Shown here: in pieces, positions 44,919 to 54,166 of the stretch
Numbering within the stretch: position 1 is the first letter of the stretch
Layout of the letters: each line of letters begins with the position of its first letter
Source of the DNA: Clostridiales bacterium
GTDB lineage: Bacteria; Bacillota; Clostridia; Oscillospirales; Oscillospiraceae
NCBI GenBank assembly: GCA_022785125.1
Contig: JALFRA010000013.1
Location: forward strand, 62,001 to 126,000
Direction: 5' to 3'
DNA: 64,000 nt
Translations under genes and position numbers: made by a program
The notes under the pieces: generated by a model
Told to the model about the DNA's origin: nothing
Seen by the model: only the letters and a program-made list of their open reading frames with translations
Database searches by the model: none

Positions 44919-45266
44919 GTGGAGCACACCGTATCCCTTAAGCAAAATCATGTGTTCCGCCGCCTTTACAGCAAGGGCAAAAGAGCGGTCAATCCCTGTC
45001 TTGCGCTCTATTGCAGGAAGAACAACTCCCCCCGCAGCCGTCTGGGCATCACCGTGGGGGTGAAGGTGGGCAAGGCGGTGATCCGCAACCGCACCCGCCG
45101 CCGCATCAAGGAGGCCTACCGCATCCATGAGGACCGCTTTCTGCCGGGGTATGACCTGGTGGTGGTGGCCCGGGTGAGGGCCGGCCACAGCCGGTATCGG
45201 GAGGTGGAGCGCAGTCTCCTCTCTCTGGCGGACAAGCTGGGTCTGCTCCGAAAGGAGGAGTCCTGA
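44919..45266 (+). CDS. rnpA: Ribonuclease P protein component
   Basis: 115 aa, the basic protein that helps RNase P RNA mature tRNA 5' ends. The RNR signature is in [20 protein letters not shown], with [13 protein letters not shown] before it. I chose the GTG at 44919, 7 bp after GGAGG, giving [20 protein letters not shown]; the TTG at 44895 has no ribosome-binding site. It ends 1 bp before yidD. Confidence 0.95.
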   Translation: MEHTVSLKQNHVFRRLYSKGKRAVNPCLALYCRKNNSPRSRLGITVGVKVGKAVIRNRTRRRIKEAYRIHEDRFLPGYDLVVVARVRAGHSRYREVERSLLSLADKLGLLRKEES

Positions 45267-45267
45267 G

Positions 45268-45486
45268 TTGAAGCGCCTTCTGCTCTGGCTCATCCGGTTC
45301 TACCGCAAGCATATCTCTCCTGCCCGTCCCCCCTGCTGCCGTTTTATCCCTACCTGCTCCCAGTATGCGCTGGAGGCGGTGGAGAAATACGGTGCGCTTA
45401 AGGGGGGCTTTTTGGCCATTCGCCGTATTCTGAAATGTCAGCCCTTCCATAAGCAGGAATCCATCGAGTACGACCCCGTGCCGTAA
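45268..45486 (+). CDS. yidD: Membrane-protein insertion efficiency factor YidD
   Basis: 72 aa from a TTG (45268) after [31 protein letters not shown] is split here as [23 protein letters not shown], the invariant YidD cysteine pattern, then [16 protein letters not shown]. It assists YidC insertion; operon position between rnpA and yidC is canonical. Confidence 0.95.
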   Translation: MKRLLLWLIRFYRKHISPARPPCCRFIPTCSQYALEAVEKYGALKGGFLAIRRILKCQPFHKQESIEYDPVP

Positions 45487-45517
45487 CGGCAAGACAATGT
45501 AACTTGGAGGCGCACAA

Positions 45518-46864
45518 ATGGAAATTATCCTCTCCCCCTTTGCATGGCTGCTGAAGGCTTTTTACAGCTTCTGCGGCAGCTATGGACTGGCTCTGATCTT
45601 CTTTGCCCTGGTGGTCAAAGTGGTGCTCTTCCCCCTCTCTCTGAAGGGAAAGCGCAGCATGATCCAGATGAACATCCTGCAGGGCCAGATGCAGAAGCTG
45701 CAGAAGCAGTACGGCAAGGACCGGCAGCGCTATAATCTGGAGGTCCAGAAGCTGTATGAGAAGGAGAAGGTCAACCCCATGGGCGGCTGCCTGTGGTCCT
45801 TTATTCCTCTGATCATTCTGATGATCCTCTATCCCATCATCCGTGAGCCCATCCACTATATGATGGGCATCAACGACGCCAATTCCCTCAACGCCATTGC
45901 CCAGGCTGTGGACTGGAGCACCCAGGCCGTAAACATGGGCTGGATCAAGGAAGCCGCCGACACCTTTACCAACAGCGCTTATAACCAGCTGTATCTGGCT
46001 TCCCTTATCAATGAGAACAACCTGGCTGCCGTGCAGCAGGCGGTGACCGCCGCCGGTGGTGTGGGCGCCAACGTGTTTTCCATCAACTTCAGCCTGTTTG
46101 GTCTGGTGGACCTGTCCCAGATCCCTCAGCTGCAGTTCTGGACCATTACCGGTGGTCTGGGTCTGTTCCTGCTGCCCGTGATCTCCGCTGTGTCCGGCGT
46201 GTTCTTCTCCTTTATCTCCATGAAGACCAACGCCATCAACAAGCAGAGCGCTCAGGCGGCCAACAACGGTACCGCCAAGACCATGCTCATCATCTCCCCC
46301 CTGATCTCCCTGTGGATCGGCTTTACGCTGCCCGCCGCCCTGTGTATGTACTGGATCGCCAACAACCTGCTGAGCATGATCCAGGAGTTTTTGTGCAGCC
46401 GCATCCTGAAGAAGGACTACGAGGAGGCCGCCCGCAGGCAGGCCGAGCGTGAGCTGCAGGAGAAGGAAGAGGAGAAGGAGGAGCGCCGCCGCAAGGCCGA
46501 GGAGCGCGCCCGCCGCATCGAGGAAGAGAAGCTCAATAAGGGCAAGAAGAAAAAGGCCGAGAAGAAGCACGAGGACGAGGAGAAGATTCCCGGCGTCGTG
46601 AAGGAGTACAGCCGTGTGGGTCTGCGTCAGTATGCCCGCGGCCGTGCCTATGATCCCTACCGCTACAGCGAGGACGGCCCCACCTGCTATCCCGGCGAGG
46701 AGCCTGTTTTCGGCAAAAAGCCGGAGCAGGTCGTTCCCGCTGAGGAGGAGTCCGTGCAGGAGACTGCCGCAGTGGAGGAGGCCCCCGCTCTGGAGGCCGC
46801 CCCCCAGGTTGACGCCTCTGCCGCTGATGTCCCTGCCGCCGGTGACGGCGAAACCAAGGAATAA
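45518..46864 (+). CDS. yidC: Membrane protein insertase YidC/OxaA
   Basis: 448 aa. Membrane helices at about 22-45 (LALIFFALVVKVVLFPLSLKG), 95-115, 205-235 and 255-290; the conserved Arg-containing groove region is early. The C-terminal 150 residues are a charged tail with long Glu/Lys/Arg runs that may bind ribosomes, and an acidic Pro/Ala end. No lipoprotein signal is seen, as in clostridial forms. The operon continues into jag. Confidence 0.95.
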   Translation: MEIILSPFAWLLKAFYSFCGSYGLALIFFALVVKVVLFPLSLKGKRSMIQMNILQGQMQKLQKQYGKDRQRYNLEVQKLYEKEKVNPMGGCLWSFIPLIILMILYPIIREPIHYMMGINDANSLNAIAQAVDWSTQAVNMGWIKEAADTFTNSAYNQLYLASLINENNLAAVQQAVTAAGGVGANVFSINFSLFGLVDLSQIPQLQFWTITGGLGLFLLPVISAVSGVFFSFISMKTNAINKQSAQAANNGTAKTMLIISPLISLWIGFTLPAALCMYWIANNLLSMIQEFLCSRILKKDYEEAARRQAERELQEKEEEKEERRRKAEERARRIEEEKLNKGKKKKAEKKHEDEEKIPGVVKEYSRVGLRQYARGRAYDPYRYSEDGPTCYPGEEPVFGKKPEQVVPAEEESVQETAAVEEAPALEAAPQVDASAADVPAAGDGETKE

Positions 46865-46902
46865 CGGCGCCTGCCGTGGATTCATAAGGAGAGATACCCA
46901 AA

Positions 46903-47679
46903 ATGTTGAAATGGATCGAGAGCACCGGCAAAAGCGAGGAGGCCGCCATCGAGGCCGCCCTGCAAAAGCTGGGCATGGATCGGGACGAGGTATCTGTGGA
47001 GGTCCTGGAGCGGGCCAAGTCCGGCTTCCTGGGGATCGGCAGCTGTCCCGCCAAAGTGAAAGTGACCTACGAGGCTCCCGATGAGCCCGAGACCCCCGCC
47101 CCTGTGGAGAAGGTCCCCGCCGCCCCCGTCATGGAGCCTGTCAGGGAGGAGAAGCCCGCCCCCGTGGTGGAGGCTGAGGCTCCCGCGGCTGAGAGCGCCG
47201 CCGTCCCCGCCGAAGGGGAGAAGGCCCAGCAGATCGACGCCTTCCTCACCGGCCTGCTGTCCCACATGGGGGCCCAGGCCAAGCCGGAGATCAAAATGGA
47301 CGAGAACGGCACCTATCAGGTGGAGCTGGTGGGCCAGGACCTGGGCGGCCTCATCGGCCGCCGGGGCGAGACCCTGGACGCCATCCAGCAGCTCACCGGC
47401 TACGCGGTCAACCACGGCCAGTCCAAGCGTGTCCGCATCCACGTGGACGCCGAGGGCTACCGGGCTAAGCGGGAGGAGTCCCTCATCCGTCTGGCCCACA
47501 AGGTGGCCGGCAAGGTGGTCAAGTACCGCCGCAACGTGACCCTGGAGCCCATGAACGCCTATGAGCGCCATGTGATCCACACCGCCCTGCAGGACACCCC
47601 CGATGTGACCACCTACTCCATCGGCACCGAGCCCAACCGCCGGACCGTGGTGGCCTACAGCCGGGGCGAGCACCGGTAA
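46903..47679 (+). CDS. jag: Jag/KhpB RNA-binding protein
   Basis: 258 aa. Jag_N domain (about 1-52, KSEEAAIEAALQKLG, KSGFLGIGS), a Pro/Ala/Glu-rich linker (about 55-105), a KH domain with LGGLIGRRGETLDAIQ, and an R3H domain (RRNVTLEPMNAYERHVIHTAL). It binds RNA and, with KhpA, influences division and envelope genes. mnmE, which often follows, is absent here. Confidence 0.94.
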   Translation: MLKWIESTGKSEEAAIEAALQKLGMDRDEVSVEVLERAKSGFLGIGSCPAKVKVTYEAPDEPETPAPVEKVPAAPVMEPVREEKPAPVVEAEAPAAESAAVPAEGEKAQQIDAFLTGLLSHMGAQAKPEIKMDENGTYQVELVGQDLGGLIGRRGETLDAIQQLTGYAVNHGQSKRVRIHVDAEGYRAKREESLIRLAHKVAGKVVKYRRNVTLEPMNAYERHVIHTALQDTPDVTTYSIGTEPNRRTVVAYSRGEHR

Positions 47680-47869
47680 TAAAATTTGACGAAAAAGACC
47701 CTGCGGGTCTTTCCCGTCAGGGGGCTGCATGAGGAATGAGGTTCGATTTCTGGCGAAATTGTCACCCCATTCCTCATGAGAAGAGTCCTTTCCAAGGCTC
47801 ATGTCCCCGGAAAGGACGGATTTTGATTTGATTCCACCGCCTGCGGGCGGTGGAACTCTGCGAGGCTGC
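47680..47869. other. Hairpin-rich intergenic region after jag
   Basis: Four stems in 190 bp with no gene: AAAAGACCC/GGGTCTTT (about 47691-47708), CATGAGGAATG/CATTCCTCATG (47729-47779), TCCTTTCC/GGAAAGGA (47787-47817) and CCACCGCC/GGCGGTGG (47835-47852). The first may terminate the yidC-jag operon. Confidence 0.5.
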
Positions 47870-47904
47870 AAAAAGACCCTGAGCCTGTGGCTCAGGGTCT
47901 TTTT
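47870..47904 (+). terminator. Strong terminator
   Basis: AAAAAGACCCTGAGCC, loop TGT, GGCTCAGGGTCTTTTT; it works in both directions by sequence. Confidence 0.88.
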
Positions 47905-47938
47905 GCGTTTGCAGGGGCAACCTTTATGGTCGCCCGAG

Positions 47939-47986
47939 GACCTTCCCCCCACAGGGGGAAGGTGGCCCAAAGGGCCGGATGAGGGG
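47939..47986 (+). repeat. Palindromic repeat, GGCC type
   Basis: CCTTCCCCCC ACAG GGGGGAAGG with GGCCCAAAGGGCC and GGATGAGGGG; just past the end of the acetyltransferase gene. Confidence 0.82.
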
Positions 47987-48009
47987 TGCTGTGTCAATGC
48001 AGCAGAATC

Positions 48010-48591
48010 CTACGGGGCAGGCGTCTCCGAAAGATTCTCAATGACCCGCACCACCTTGCAGGGATTGCCCACCGCCACCACGTTGGAGGGGATGTCATGG
48101 ACCACTACGCTGCCCGCGCCAATGACTGCTCCGCTGCCGATGGTGACGCCGGGCAGCACCGTCACGTTGCCGCCGATCCACACATTGTCTCCCACGGTAA
48201 TGGGCCTGGCAAACTCCAACCCGCTGTTGCGGGTGGGGGCGTCCAGGGGATGGCCTGCGGTGTAGAACCCGCAGTTGGGGGCAATGAATACGTTGTCCCC
48301 AAAGACCACCGGGGCGCAGTCCAGCACCACCAGGTTGTAGTTGGCGTAAAAGTGTTCCCCCACCGTGATGTTGGAGCCGTAGTCGCACTTAAACCCGTGG
48401 TTGATGGTGAGGTGCTCCCCGGTCTTGCCCAGCAGCTCCTTCAGCAGGGCAAGCCGGGCCTCTCCCTCCGTGGGGGAGAGCTGATCCAGCTGGTGGCACA
48501 GCTGAGCAGCCCGGGTCCGCATATCCTGCAATTCCGGTACCTCGGCATTGTACAGCTCACCGGCGATCATTTTTTCAAATTCCGTGCTCAT
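48010..48591 (-). CDS. Maltose/galactoside O-acetyltransferase family protein
   Basis: 193 aa. N-terminal helical cap (MIAGELYNAEVPELQDMR), then left-handed beta-helix hexapeptides (ITVGEHFYANYN, PITVGDNVWIGGNVTVLPGVTIGSGAVIGAGSVV) typical of LacA/Maa/NodL acetyltransferases. The catalytic His is in FYTAGHPLD. Acetyl-CoA dependent; sugar acceptor unknown. Confidence 0.92.
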   Translation of the reverse strand: MSTEFEKMIAGELYNAEVPELQDMRTRAAQLCHQLDQLSPTEGEARLALLKELLGKTGEHLTINHGFKCDYGSNITVGEHFYANYNLVVLDCAPVVFGDNVFIAPNCGFYTAGHPLDAPTRNSGLEFARPITVGDNVWIGGNVTVLPGVTIGSGAVIGAGSVVVHDIPSNVVAVGNPCKVVRVIENLSETPAP

Positions 48592-48692
48592 CGTTTTCTC
48601 TCCTCCTCTGTGCTACAGATTTTCATTGTGTTTTTTCCGAAAATAAGGTAAGATACCTTTCAGATTTTCCTGACAGAAAGGTGGATGCGGCT

Positions 48693-49991
48693 GTGTCGTT
48701 TGATCGTCTGCTGTGGCTCTTCTTCTGCTACGGCCTGCTGGGCTGGGTACTGGAGACCGCCTATGCCGCCCTGCGGCAGAAGAAGTATGTGGACCGCAGC
48801 GTACTTTTCGGTCCCCTGTGCCTCTCTTACGGCCTGACAGGGGCTATACTGACCTGGGGCCTGAGCGAGCTGCGGGGCAGCTGGTTTTTCCTCTTCCTGG
48901 GCTGCGCCGTGGGCGCCACCCTGGTGGAGTGGGTGGCCGGTCACCTGCTGGAGCGGGCCACCCATACCCGCTGGTGGGACTACAGCAACAGCCGCTTCCA
49001 TCTGGACGGCTACATCTGCCTCAAGGTTTCAGTGGTGTGGGGCCTGCTGGGTCTGGCGGCGGTGGAGTGGGTCAGCCCTCTGCTTCTGTCTCTGTACCGG
49101 CTGCTGCCGCCCCTACTGGCCTTTATCCTGGTGTGGGTACTGGTAGGCCTGCTGGCAGTGGACAGCGTGGGCACCATCCTTACCCTGATGGGCATCCGCG
49201 GGACCCTGCCCCGGGTGGAGGCGGTGAACAGCCGTCTGGCCGCCCTGTCCATCCGCATGGGGGAGTGGATCCTCCGCCGCACCGAGGGCCGCATCCAGCG
49301 GACCTATCCCCAGGCCAGCTTCGTCCGCCGGAAGGAGAAGGACAAAGGCAACCCCTTTGCCCGGGGCAACAGCTTTTACAGCATCATGCTCCTCTTTCTG
49401 GTGGGAGGCCTGTGCGGCGATTTGGCCGAAATGGTCTTCTGCCGGCTGCGGATGGGCTGGTGGATGAGCCGGAGCAGCGTGGTGTGGGGCCCCTTCAGCA
49501 TCGTGTGGGGGCTGGCCCTGGCGGCCGCCACCCTGCTGTTTTACCGCTACCGGGACCGGTCGGCCAGCTTCTTCTTTGTGGCGGGTACCCTGCTGGGAGG
49601 CCTGTATGAGTACCTGTGCAGCGTGTTTACCCAGCTGGTGTTCGGCACGGTGTCCTGGGACTACAGCGCCATCCCCTTCAACCTGGGCGGGCGCATCAAC
49701 CTGCTCTACTGCTTCTTCTGGGGCTTTGCCGCCATGGCCTGGTTCAAGGGCCTCTTCCCCGTCCTGTCCAGGCTGATGGCCAGGATCCCCAAACGACCGG
49801 GAAAGATCATAGTCTGGCTGCTGCTGCTCTTTATGGCAGTGAACATCGGGGTGAGCTCCCTGGCCCTGGCCCGCTACAGCGGCCGGGCCGCCGGACAGCC
49901 GGCCCGGCAGGCCTGGGAGGTCTGGATGGATGAGCACTATGGCGACGAGGTCATGGAGCGGATCTATCCCTATGCGCAGATGACAGATTAA
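48693..49991 (+). CDS. CmpB-type (putative ABC-transporter type IV) membrane protein, two-domain
   Basis: 432 aa. Two similar halves, each with several membrane helices: residues about 1-190 (FFCYGLLGWVLETAYAAL, FGPLCLSYGLTG) and about 235-410 (GGLCGDLAEMVFCRL, VWGPFSIVWGLAL). This matches the family of putative type IV ABC permeases, here duplicated. GTG 48693 is preferred over GTG 48681 because AAAGGTGG lies 8 bp before it. A promoter TTGTGT-17-TAAGAT sits at 48626-48654. Confidence 0.75.
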   Translation: MSFDRLLWLFFCYGLLGWVLETAYAALRQKKYVDRSVLFGPLCLSYGLTGAILTWGLSELRGSWFFLFLGCAVGATLVEWVAGHLLERATHTRWWDYSNSRFHLDGYICLKVSVVWGLLGLAAVEWVSPLLLSLYRLLPPLLAFILVWVLVGLLAVDSVGTILTLMGIRGTLPRVEAVNSRLAALSIRMGEWILRRTEGRIQRTYPQASFVRRKEKDKGNPFARGNSFYSIMLLFLVGGLCGDLAEMVFCRLRMGWWMSRSSVVWGPFSIVWGLALAAATLLFYRYRDRSASFFFVAGTLLGGLYEYLCSVFTQLVFGTVSWDYSAIPFNLGGRINLLYCFFWGFAAMAWFKGLFPVLSRLMARIPKRPGKIIVWLLLLFMAVNIGVSSLALARYSGRAAGQPARQAWEVWMDEHYGDEVMERIYPYAQMTD

Positions 49992-49995
49992 ACAA

Positions 49996-50032
49996 TAAAA
50001 CGGGCGGCCTTTTGGCCGCCCGTCCTGTTTTA
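49996..50032. terminator. Convergent terminator
   Basis: ACGGGCGGCC, loop TTTT, GGCCGCCCGT, with T-rich flanks on both sides; shared by the CmpB-type gene and ricT. Confidence 0.85.
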
Positions 50033-51283
50033 TTGGGGATTGGGATTCTGGGGCTTGTCCCCACGGGGACGGCGGTGGTACCGGCGGCGGGGCCGCTTCT
50101 TCTCGCCGGAAGGAGCGCCCTGCTGCTGTCCTTCGCCAGCAGGCTTCTCCTGGGCCTTGGGTCTGCTCTCAGGCCGGGGCTTACCCTCTCCCTTGGGCGG
50201 GCGGCTCTGGGCCTTCTGGGGAGTCGGCTTGGCCTCCTCCTTCTTGCTCTGGGCCTGGGGCTGCTGCTCACTGCCGCTCTTCCGGCGGCGGCTGCGGCTC
50301 CGGCGGGACTCCTGAGCGGGAGCGCTCTCTTCCTCAACAGTAGCGCTCAGCCCGGCCAGGGTAGCGTTGACGCTGCTGGTCAGGGTGCGGGGCTCCTCCA
50401 CGGGAGTCACTTTCCGCAGCTTGGAGAGCTCCTGGGCGGGGGGCTCCACATAGTCCTCCGGCCGTTTGCCCTTGCCGTTGCGGATCACCCGCAGCTCGCA
50501 GTTGTGGAAGCACTTGGGGGTCTCCGGCTGGTTGTCCAGCCGTACCTTCACCGTCTCCTTCAGCAGATCCACCTGGCACACGTTGCCCGCCCCCTCAGGG
50601 GTCTCCACAAAGGACTCGTTCTTGGGCATCCGGCGGACCGCGTCCTCATAGGCCTCCTGCTCGTACTTCAGGCAGCACATGAGCCGCCCGCAGGTGCCGG
50701 AGATCTTGGTGGGGTTGAGGGACAGATTCTGGGTCTTGGCCATCTTGATGGATACCGGCTGGAACTCGTCCAGGAAGGAGGCGCAGCACAGAGGCCGGCC
50801 GCAGATCCCCAGGCCGCCCAGCATCTTGGCCTCGTCCCGGACGCCGATCTGCCGCAGCTCGATGCGGGCGTGGAACACGCTGGCCAGATCCTTCACCAGG
50901 GCACGGAAGTCCACCCGGCCCTCGCTGGTGAAGAAGAAGAGGATCTTGTTGCCCTCGAAGTTGTACTCCACCTCCACCAGCTTCATATCCAGAGCGTGGG
51001 CGGCGATCTTCTCCTGGCAGATGGCAAAGGCCTTTTTCTCCTTCTCGTGGTTCTTCTGCACCGTCTCCAGGTCCTTGTCGGTGGCGATACGCACCATGGG
51101 GCGGAGGGGCTGCACCACCTCTTCATCCTCCACCATGGTGTTGCCCTGGGCACACTCGCCGTACTCCAGGCCCCGGGAGGTCTCAATGATGACCCCCTGA
51201 CCGGGCGCGACCTGCTGTCCCTGGGGATCGAAATAATATTGCTTGCCTCCGCTTTTGAAGCGGACGCCGATGATCTCGGTCAT
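50030..51283 (-). CDS. ricT: RicT/YaaT PSP1-domain protein
   Basis: 417 aa. The PSP1 domain fills the first 260 residues with the cysteine pairs CGRPLCCASFL and CGRLMCC that hold an Fe-S cluster in the Bacillus Y-complex, which guides RNase Y and development. Residues about 300-417 are a low-complexity Arg/Lys/Ser/Pro/Gln tail, longer than usual. It is next to holB and darA, the same neighbours as in Bacillus. Confidence 0.93.
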   Translation of the reverse strand: MTEIIGVRFKSGGKQYYFDPQGQQVAPGQGVIIETSRGLEYGECAQGNTMVEDEEVVQPLRPMVRIATDKDLETVQKNHEKEKKAFAICQEKIAAHALDMKLVEVEYNFEGNKILFFFTSEGRVDFRALVKDLASVFHARIELRQIGVRDEAKMLGGLGICGRPLCCASFLDEFQPVSIKMAKTQNLSLNPTKISGTCGRLMCCLKYEQEAYEDAVRRMPKNESFVETPEGAGNVCQVDLLKETVKVRLDNQPETPKCFHNCELRVIRNGKGKRPEDYVEPPAQELSKLRKVTPVEEPRTLTSSVNATLAGLSATVEEESAPAQESRRSRSRRRKSGSEQQPQAQSKKEEAKPTPQKAQSRPPKGEGKPRPESRPKAQEKPAGEGQQQGAPSGEKKRPRRRYHRRPRGDKPQNPNPQ

Positions 51284-51294
51284 ACTCCTAACTC

Positions 51295-52293
51295 CTAACT
51301 CAAAATAAGCCTGGCCAGTCCGGCCCCCAGCCAGCCGGCCATATGGCCGGGGCCCACATAGAAGCCGCAGGCGGTGCGCAGCTGTTCCGTCAGGGCGGCG
51401 GCCCCGGTCAGAGCCTTGGGGGACAGGGCCTTGGCCCCCTGTTCTGCCAGCGTCCGGCGGCGGGGGTCGCTCTCATGGAGGGCCCCGGCGGCACACACCA
51501 GGCAGTCCCGCACCAGCAGCAAAAACTCATCCAGCAGGGCGTTGAGGGAATCCCGGTCCCACTTGTCCCGCTCCAGTCCGGCGCAGAACTCCAGCAGGGC
51601 CAGCTCGTCCTTGGCGCAGAAGCGCTCCAGCAGGGCTGCCGCACCCTCCAGGGCCTTGCCGTCGGCGGCTTTGCCCTCCAGCTGGTCCACTGCCCGGCCC
51701 AGAATGCCCTCGCACCGGGCGGCGGCGTTGGCGATCTCCGCCGGGGAGCGGTCGGGGTACCGGGCGGTGAGAAATCCCTCCGCCTCCTGCACCGTCACCG
51801 GGGAGAGGGCCAGCACCTCGCACCGGGAGCGCACCGTGGACAGCAGGGCGGCGGCGTTGTCGGGGAGCAGCAGGAAGGCGGCGTAGGCCGGTCCCTCCTC
51901 CAGCAGCTTGAGCAGCGCGTTCTGGCTGGGGTCCTTCATGTTCTGGGCCCCCTCCAGGATGTACACCTTCCGGGGCGCCTCGTTGGGCTTGATGTAGGCG
52001 TCGTTGCGGATGGCCCGGATGCGGGCCACGTTCAGCTCGTCCCCCTCCCCTCCGGCGTGGATCACGTCGGGGTGGATGTGGCCCAGGGCCTTTTTACAGC
52101 CGGAACAGGCCATGCAGGGGACCTCTCCGCCGCCGGTACACACCAGGGCAGCGGAGAGCAGGCCGGCCAGGGTGCGCTTACCCGACCCCGCCGGCCCGCT
52201 GATGATATAGGCGTGAGACAGCCCCCGCCGGGCGGTCTCCAAAGAGAGCTGCCGCTTCAGGGAGGCATTGCCCGCCAATAAGGACAGGTCCAT
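51295..52293 (-). CDS. holB: DNA polymerase III delta' subunit
   Basis: 332 aa. Clamp-loader AAA+ module: GPAGSGKRTLAGLL (Walker A), the zinc cysteines CMACSGCKK, YILEGAQNMKDPSQNALLKLLEE and SRCEVLAL. The start at 52293 directly follows the DarA gene (1 bp). Operon order darA-holB-ricT as in Bacillus. Confidence 0.93.
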   Translation of the reverse strand: MDLSLLAGNASLKRQLSLETARRGLSHAYIISGPAGSGKRTLAGLLSAALVCTGGGEVPCMACSGCKKALGHIHPDVIHAGGEGDELNVARIRAIRNDAYIKPNEAPRKVYILEGAQNMKDPSQNALLKLLEEGPAYAAFLLLPDNAAALLSTVRSRCEVLALSPVTVQEAEGFLTARYPDRSPAEIANAAARCEGILGRAVDQLEGKAADGKALEGAAALLERFCAKDELALLEFCAGLERDKWDRDSLNALLDEFLLLVRDCLVCAAGALHESDPRRRTLAEQGAKALSPKALTGAAALTEQLRTACGFYVGPGHMAGWLGAGLARLILS

Positions 52294-52294
52294 C

Positions 52295-52618
52295 TTATAC
52301 CCGCTCGAACCGCTCGATGTCCACCACAAAGATGGTGGCGCCGCCTACCACGACCTCCACGGGCATACTGGGATAGTAGCCGTAGCTCATCTCGGTGGTG
52401 GTGGGGATCATCTGCTTGCGGGAGTGGGAGTGCTCCTTGATGATGTCGATGACAGTCTGCACCTTCTCCTCATCCACGCCGATGAGGATGGTCACGTTGC
52501 CCGCCATGAGAAAGCCGCCGGTGGTGGCCAGCTTGGTGGACGAAAAGCCCTTTTTGGTCAGGGCCTGGGTGACCGTGTTGGCGTCGTCATGATTGATGAT
52601 AGCCAGAACCAGTTTCAT
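52295..52618 (-). CDS. darA: Cyclic-di-AMP receptor DarA (PII-like)
   Basis: 107 aa. MKLVLAIINHDDANTVTQAL, GGFLMAGNVTILIGV and PVEVVVGGATIFVVDIERF match the YaaQ/DarA PII-like family that binds c-di-AMP. The output is unknown in general. Cotranscribed with holB. Confidence 0.93.
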   Translation of the reverse strand: MKLVLAIINHDDANTVTQALTKKGFSSTKLATTGGFLMAGNVTILIGVDEEKVQTVIDIIKEHSHSRKQMIPTTTEMSYGYYPSMPVEVVVGGATIFVVDIERFERV

Positions 52619-52669
52619 GGGTATCCCTCCTGCTCAAAGATGCCGGAAGTCCGGCGCTGAGGCCGCTTT

Positions 52670-53983
52670 TTACAGGACGGCCACAGAAACATCTTCCAGT
52701 GTATTATAACCTATTTGTTTCAAATATGCGATACTTTTTTTGTCCAAGCGCTCCCCCGGCGCGATGACGGGAATCCCTGGGGGATAAGGGGCCACCTGGC
52801 AGGCGGCAACCTGTCCCTCCGCCTGTTCCAGGGGGAGGCTTTTCCGGGGTGCAAAAAGGGCCTGCCGGGGGGTAAGCACCATCTCCGGCGGCTGGGGTGG
52901 GGCGGGATAACCGGGACATGGCCCTAGCTCCACTTCCTGAAGCGCTCCCTCCAGCCTTGCAAAGTCCTCAGGGCCGTCGGCACAGGTGGGGATGAACACC
53001 ACATGGCCCCCGTCGGCCATCTCGGGCCATACGTTGCGTGCCTCCAGTGCCTCCTGGGCGGCGTAGCCGTGGGGGGCGCACAGGGCCAGCCGGGTGGGGT
53101 CCAGAGGAGCGTCCTTTTCCGTAAGGGCGGGGAAGGTATTCCGCAGCCGGGCCACTTCCTCCGCCGTTTTGCGGTAGGCATCCGCCCCTCCCTCCAGCAT
53201 ATGGGCCCGGCACAGATCCAGTGCGGCCATCATGGCGTAGGAGGGGCTGGAAGAGCCGTAGATGCTGGCCGCCCGCCGCAGGTCGGCGTGGGAGAAGGTA
53301 CCATTTGAGAACAACAGAGCGGTCTGCCCCGGGGCGGGCAAAGTCTTGTGGGCGGACACCACCAACAGATCGGCGGCGGACAGCCCATAGTCCCCCAAAA
53401 AGGGCAGATGAGCCCCGTGGGCCCCGTCCACCACCAGCACGCCCCCGTGGCGGTGGATGACCTCTGCCAGAGCGGGCAGATCCGACAGTACGCCGTAATA
53501 AGTAGGAGAGGTGATGCACAGGGCCTTGATCTCCGGGTGGGCCGTCAGTTGTTCTTCCACCCTTTCCGGGGAAACCGGCCCGGTCACCCCCGCCTGGTCC
53601 AGCCAGGGCCGGTCCAGGTACACCGGCTTTAAGTCCAGCAGGGCCAGAGCATTGTAGGCCGAGCGGTGGCTCCCCCGGTCCAGCAGTACCCTGTCCCCCG
53701 GCCGGCAGGCCAGGGTGAGGGCGGTCAGCACCCCCTGGGTGGAGCCGCCGGTGAGGAAGAGGCAGTTGTCCATGTGGAAGGCCTCCGCCCACAGTTCCTC
53801 GGCCTCCCCGATGGCCCCGCCCTCGTCAAACAGGTTGCCGGTGGGAGGCAGCTCGGTAAAGTCGATGGCGGCCAGGTGGTCCAGCCCCGGCAGGGGCTTG
53901 CCCTTGTGGCCGGGCATGTGCATCCGCAGGGGATTTTGAGCCGCAAAGGCGGTCAGGGCGTCATACAGCGGCGTATTTTCCAC
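52670..53983 (-). CDS. Orn/Lys/Arg decarboxylase-family PLP enzyme
   Basis: 437 aa. Family start LRMHMPGHKGKPLPGLD, the substrate/phosphate region FLTGGSTQGVLTA, and the PLP lysine in SAHKTLPAPGQTALLF. Related to YaaO/SpeA-type decarboxylases, which sit near yaaQ-holB in Bacillus too. The GTG at 53983 follows AGGAGGG; upstream in-frame codons are repeat-derived and rejected. Substrate uncertain. Confidence 0.88.
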   Translation of the reverse strand: MENTPLYDALTAFAAQNPLRMHMPGHKGKPLPGLDHLAAIDFTELPPTGNLFDEGGAIGEAEELWAEAFHMDNCLFLTGGSTQGVLTALTLACRPGDRVLLDRGSHRSAYNALALLDLKPVYLDRPWLDQAGVTGPVSPERVEEQLTAHPEIKALCITSPTYYGVLSDLPALAEVIHRHGGVLVVDGAHGAHLPFLGDYGLSAADLLVVSAHKTLPAPGQTALLFSNGTFSHADLRRAASIYGSSSPSYAMMAALDLCRAHMLEGGADAYRKTAEEVARLRNTFPALTEKDAPLDPTRLALCAPHGYAAQEALEARNVWPEMADGGHVVFIPTCADGPEDFARLEGALQEVELGPCPGYPAPPQPPEMVLTPRQALFAPRKSLPLEQAEGQVAACQVAPYPPGIPVIAPGERLDKKSIAYLKQIGYNTLEDVSVAVL

Positions 53984-54036
53984 AGGGTTTCCCTCCTTTG
54001 TGGAGAAAAGTAAGGTATGGCTTATCTGCCGGGCTC

Positions 54037-54143
54037 CCCTCATCAGTCTCGCTGCGCTCGACAGCTTCCCCCCAGTGGGGGGAAGCTCCATACAAACCTT
54101 CCCCCCTCAGGGGGGAAGGTGGCCCGCAGGGCCGGATGAGGGG
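54037..54143. repeat. Palindromic repeat pair
   Basis: An inverted GCTGCGCTCGAC-type unit (54037-54088) and a GGCC-type unit (54096-54143). Confidence 0.85.
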
Positions 54144-54166
54144 GTGCGCGTCAGGAATACCCGGCC

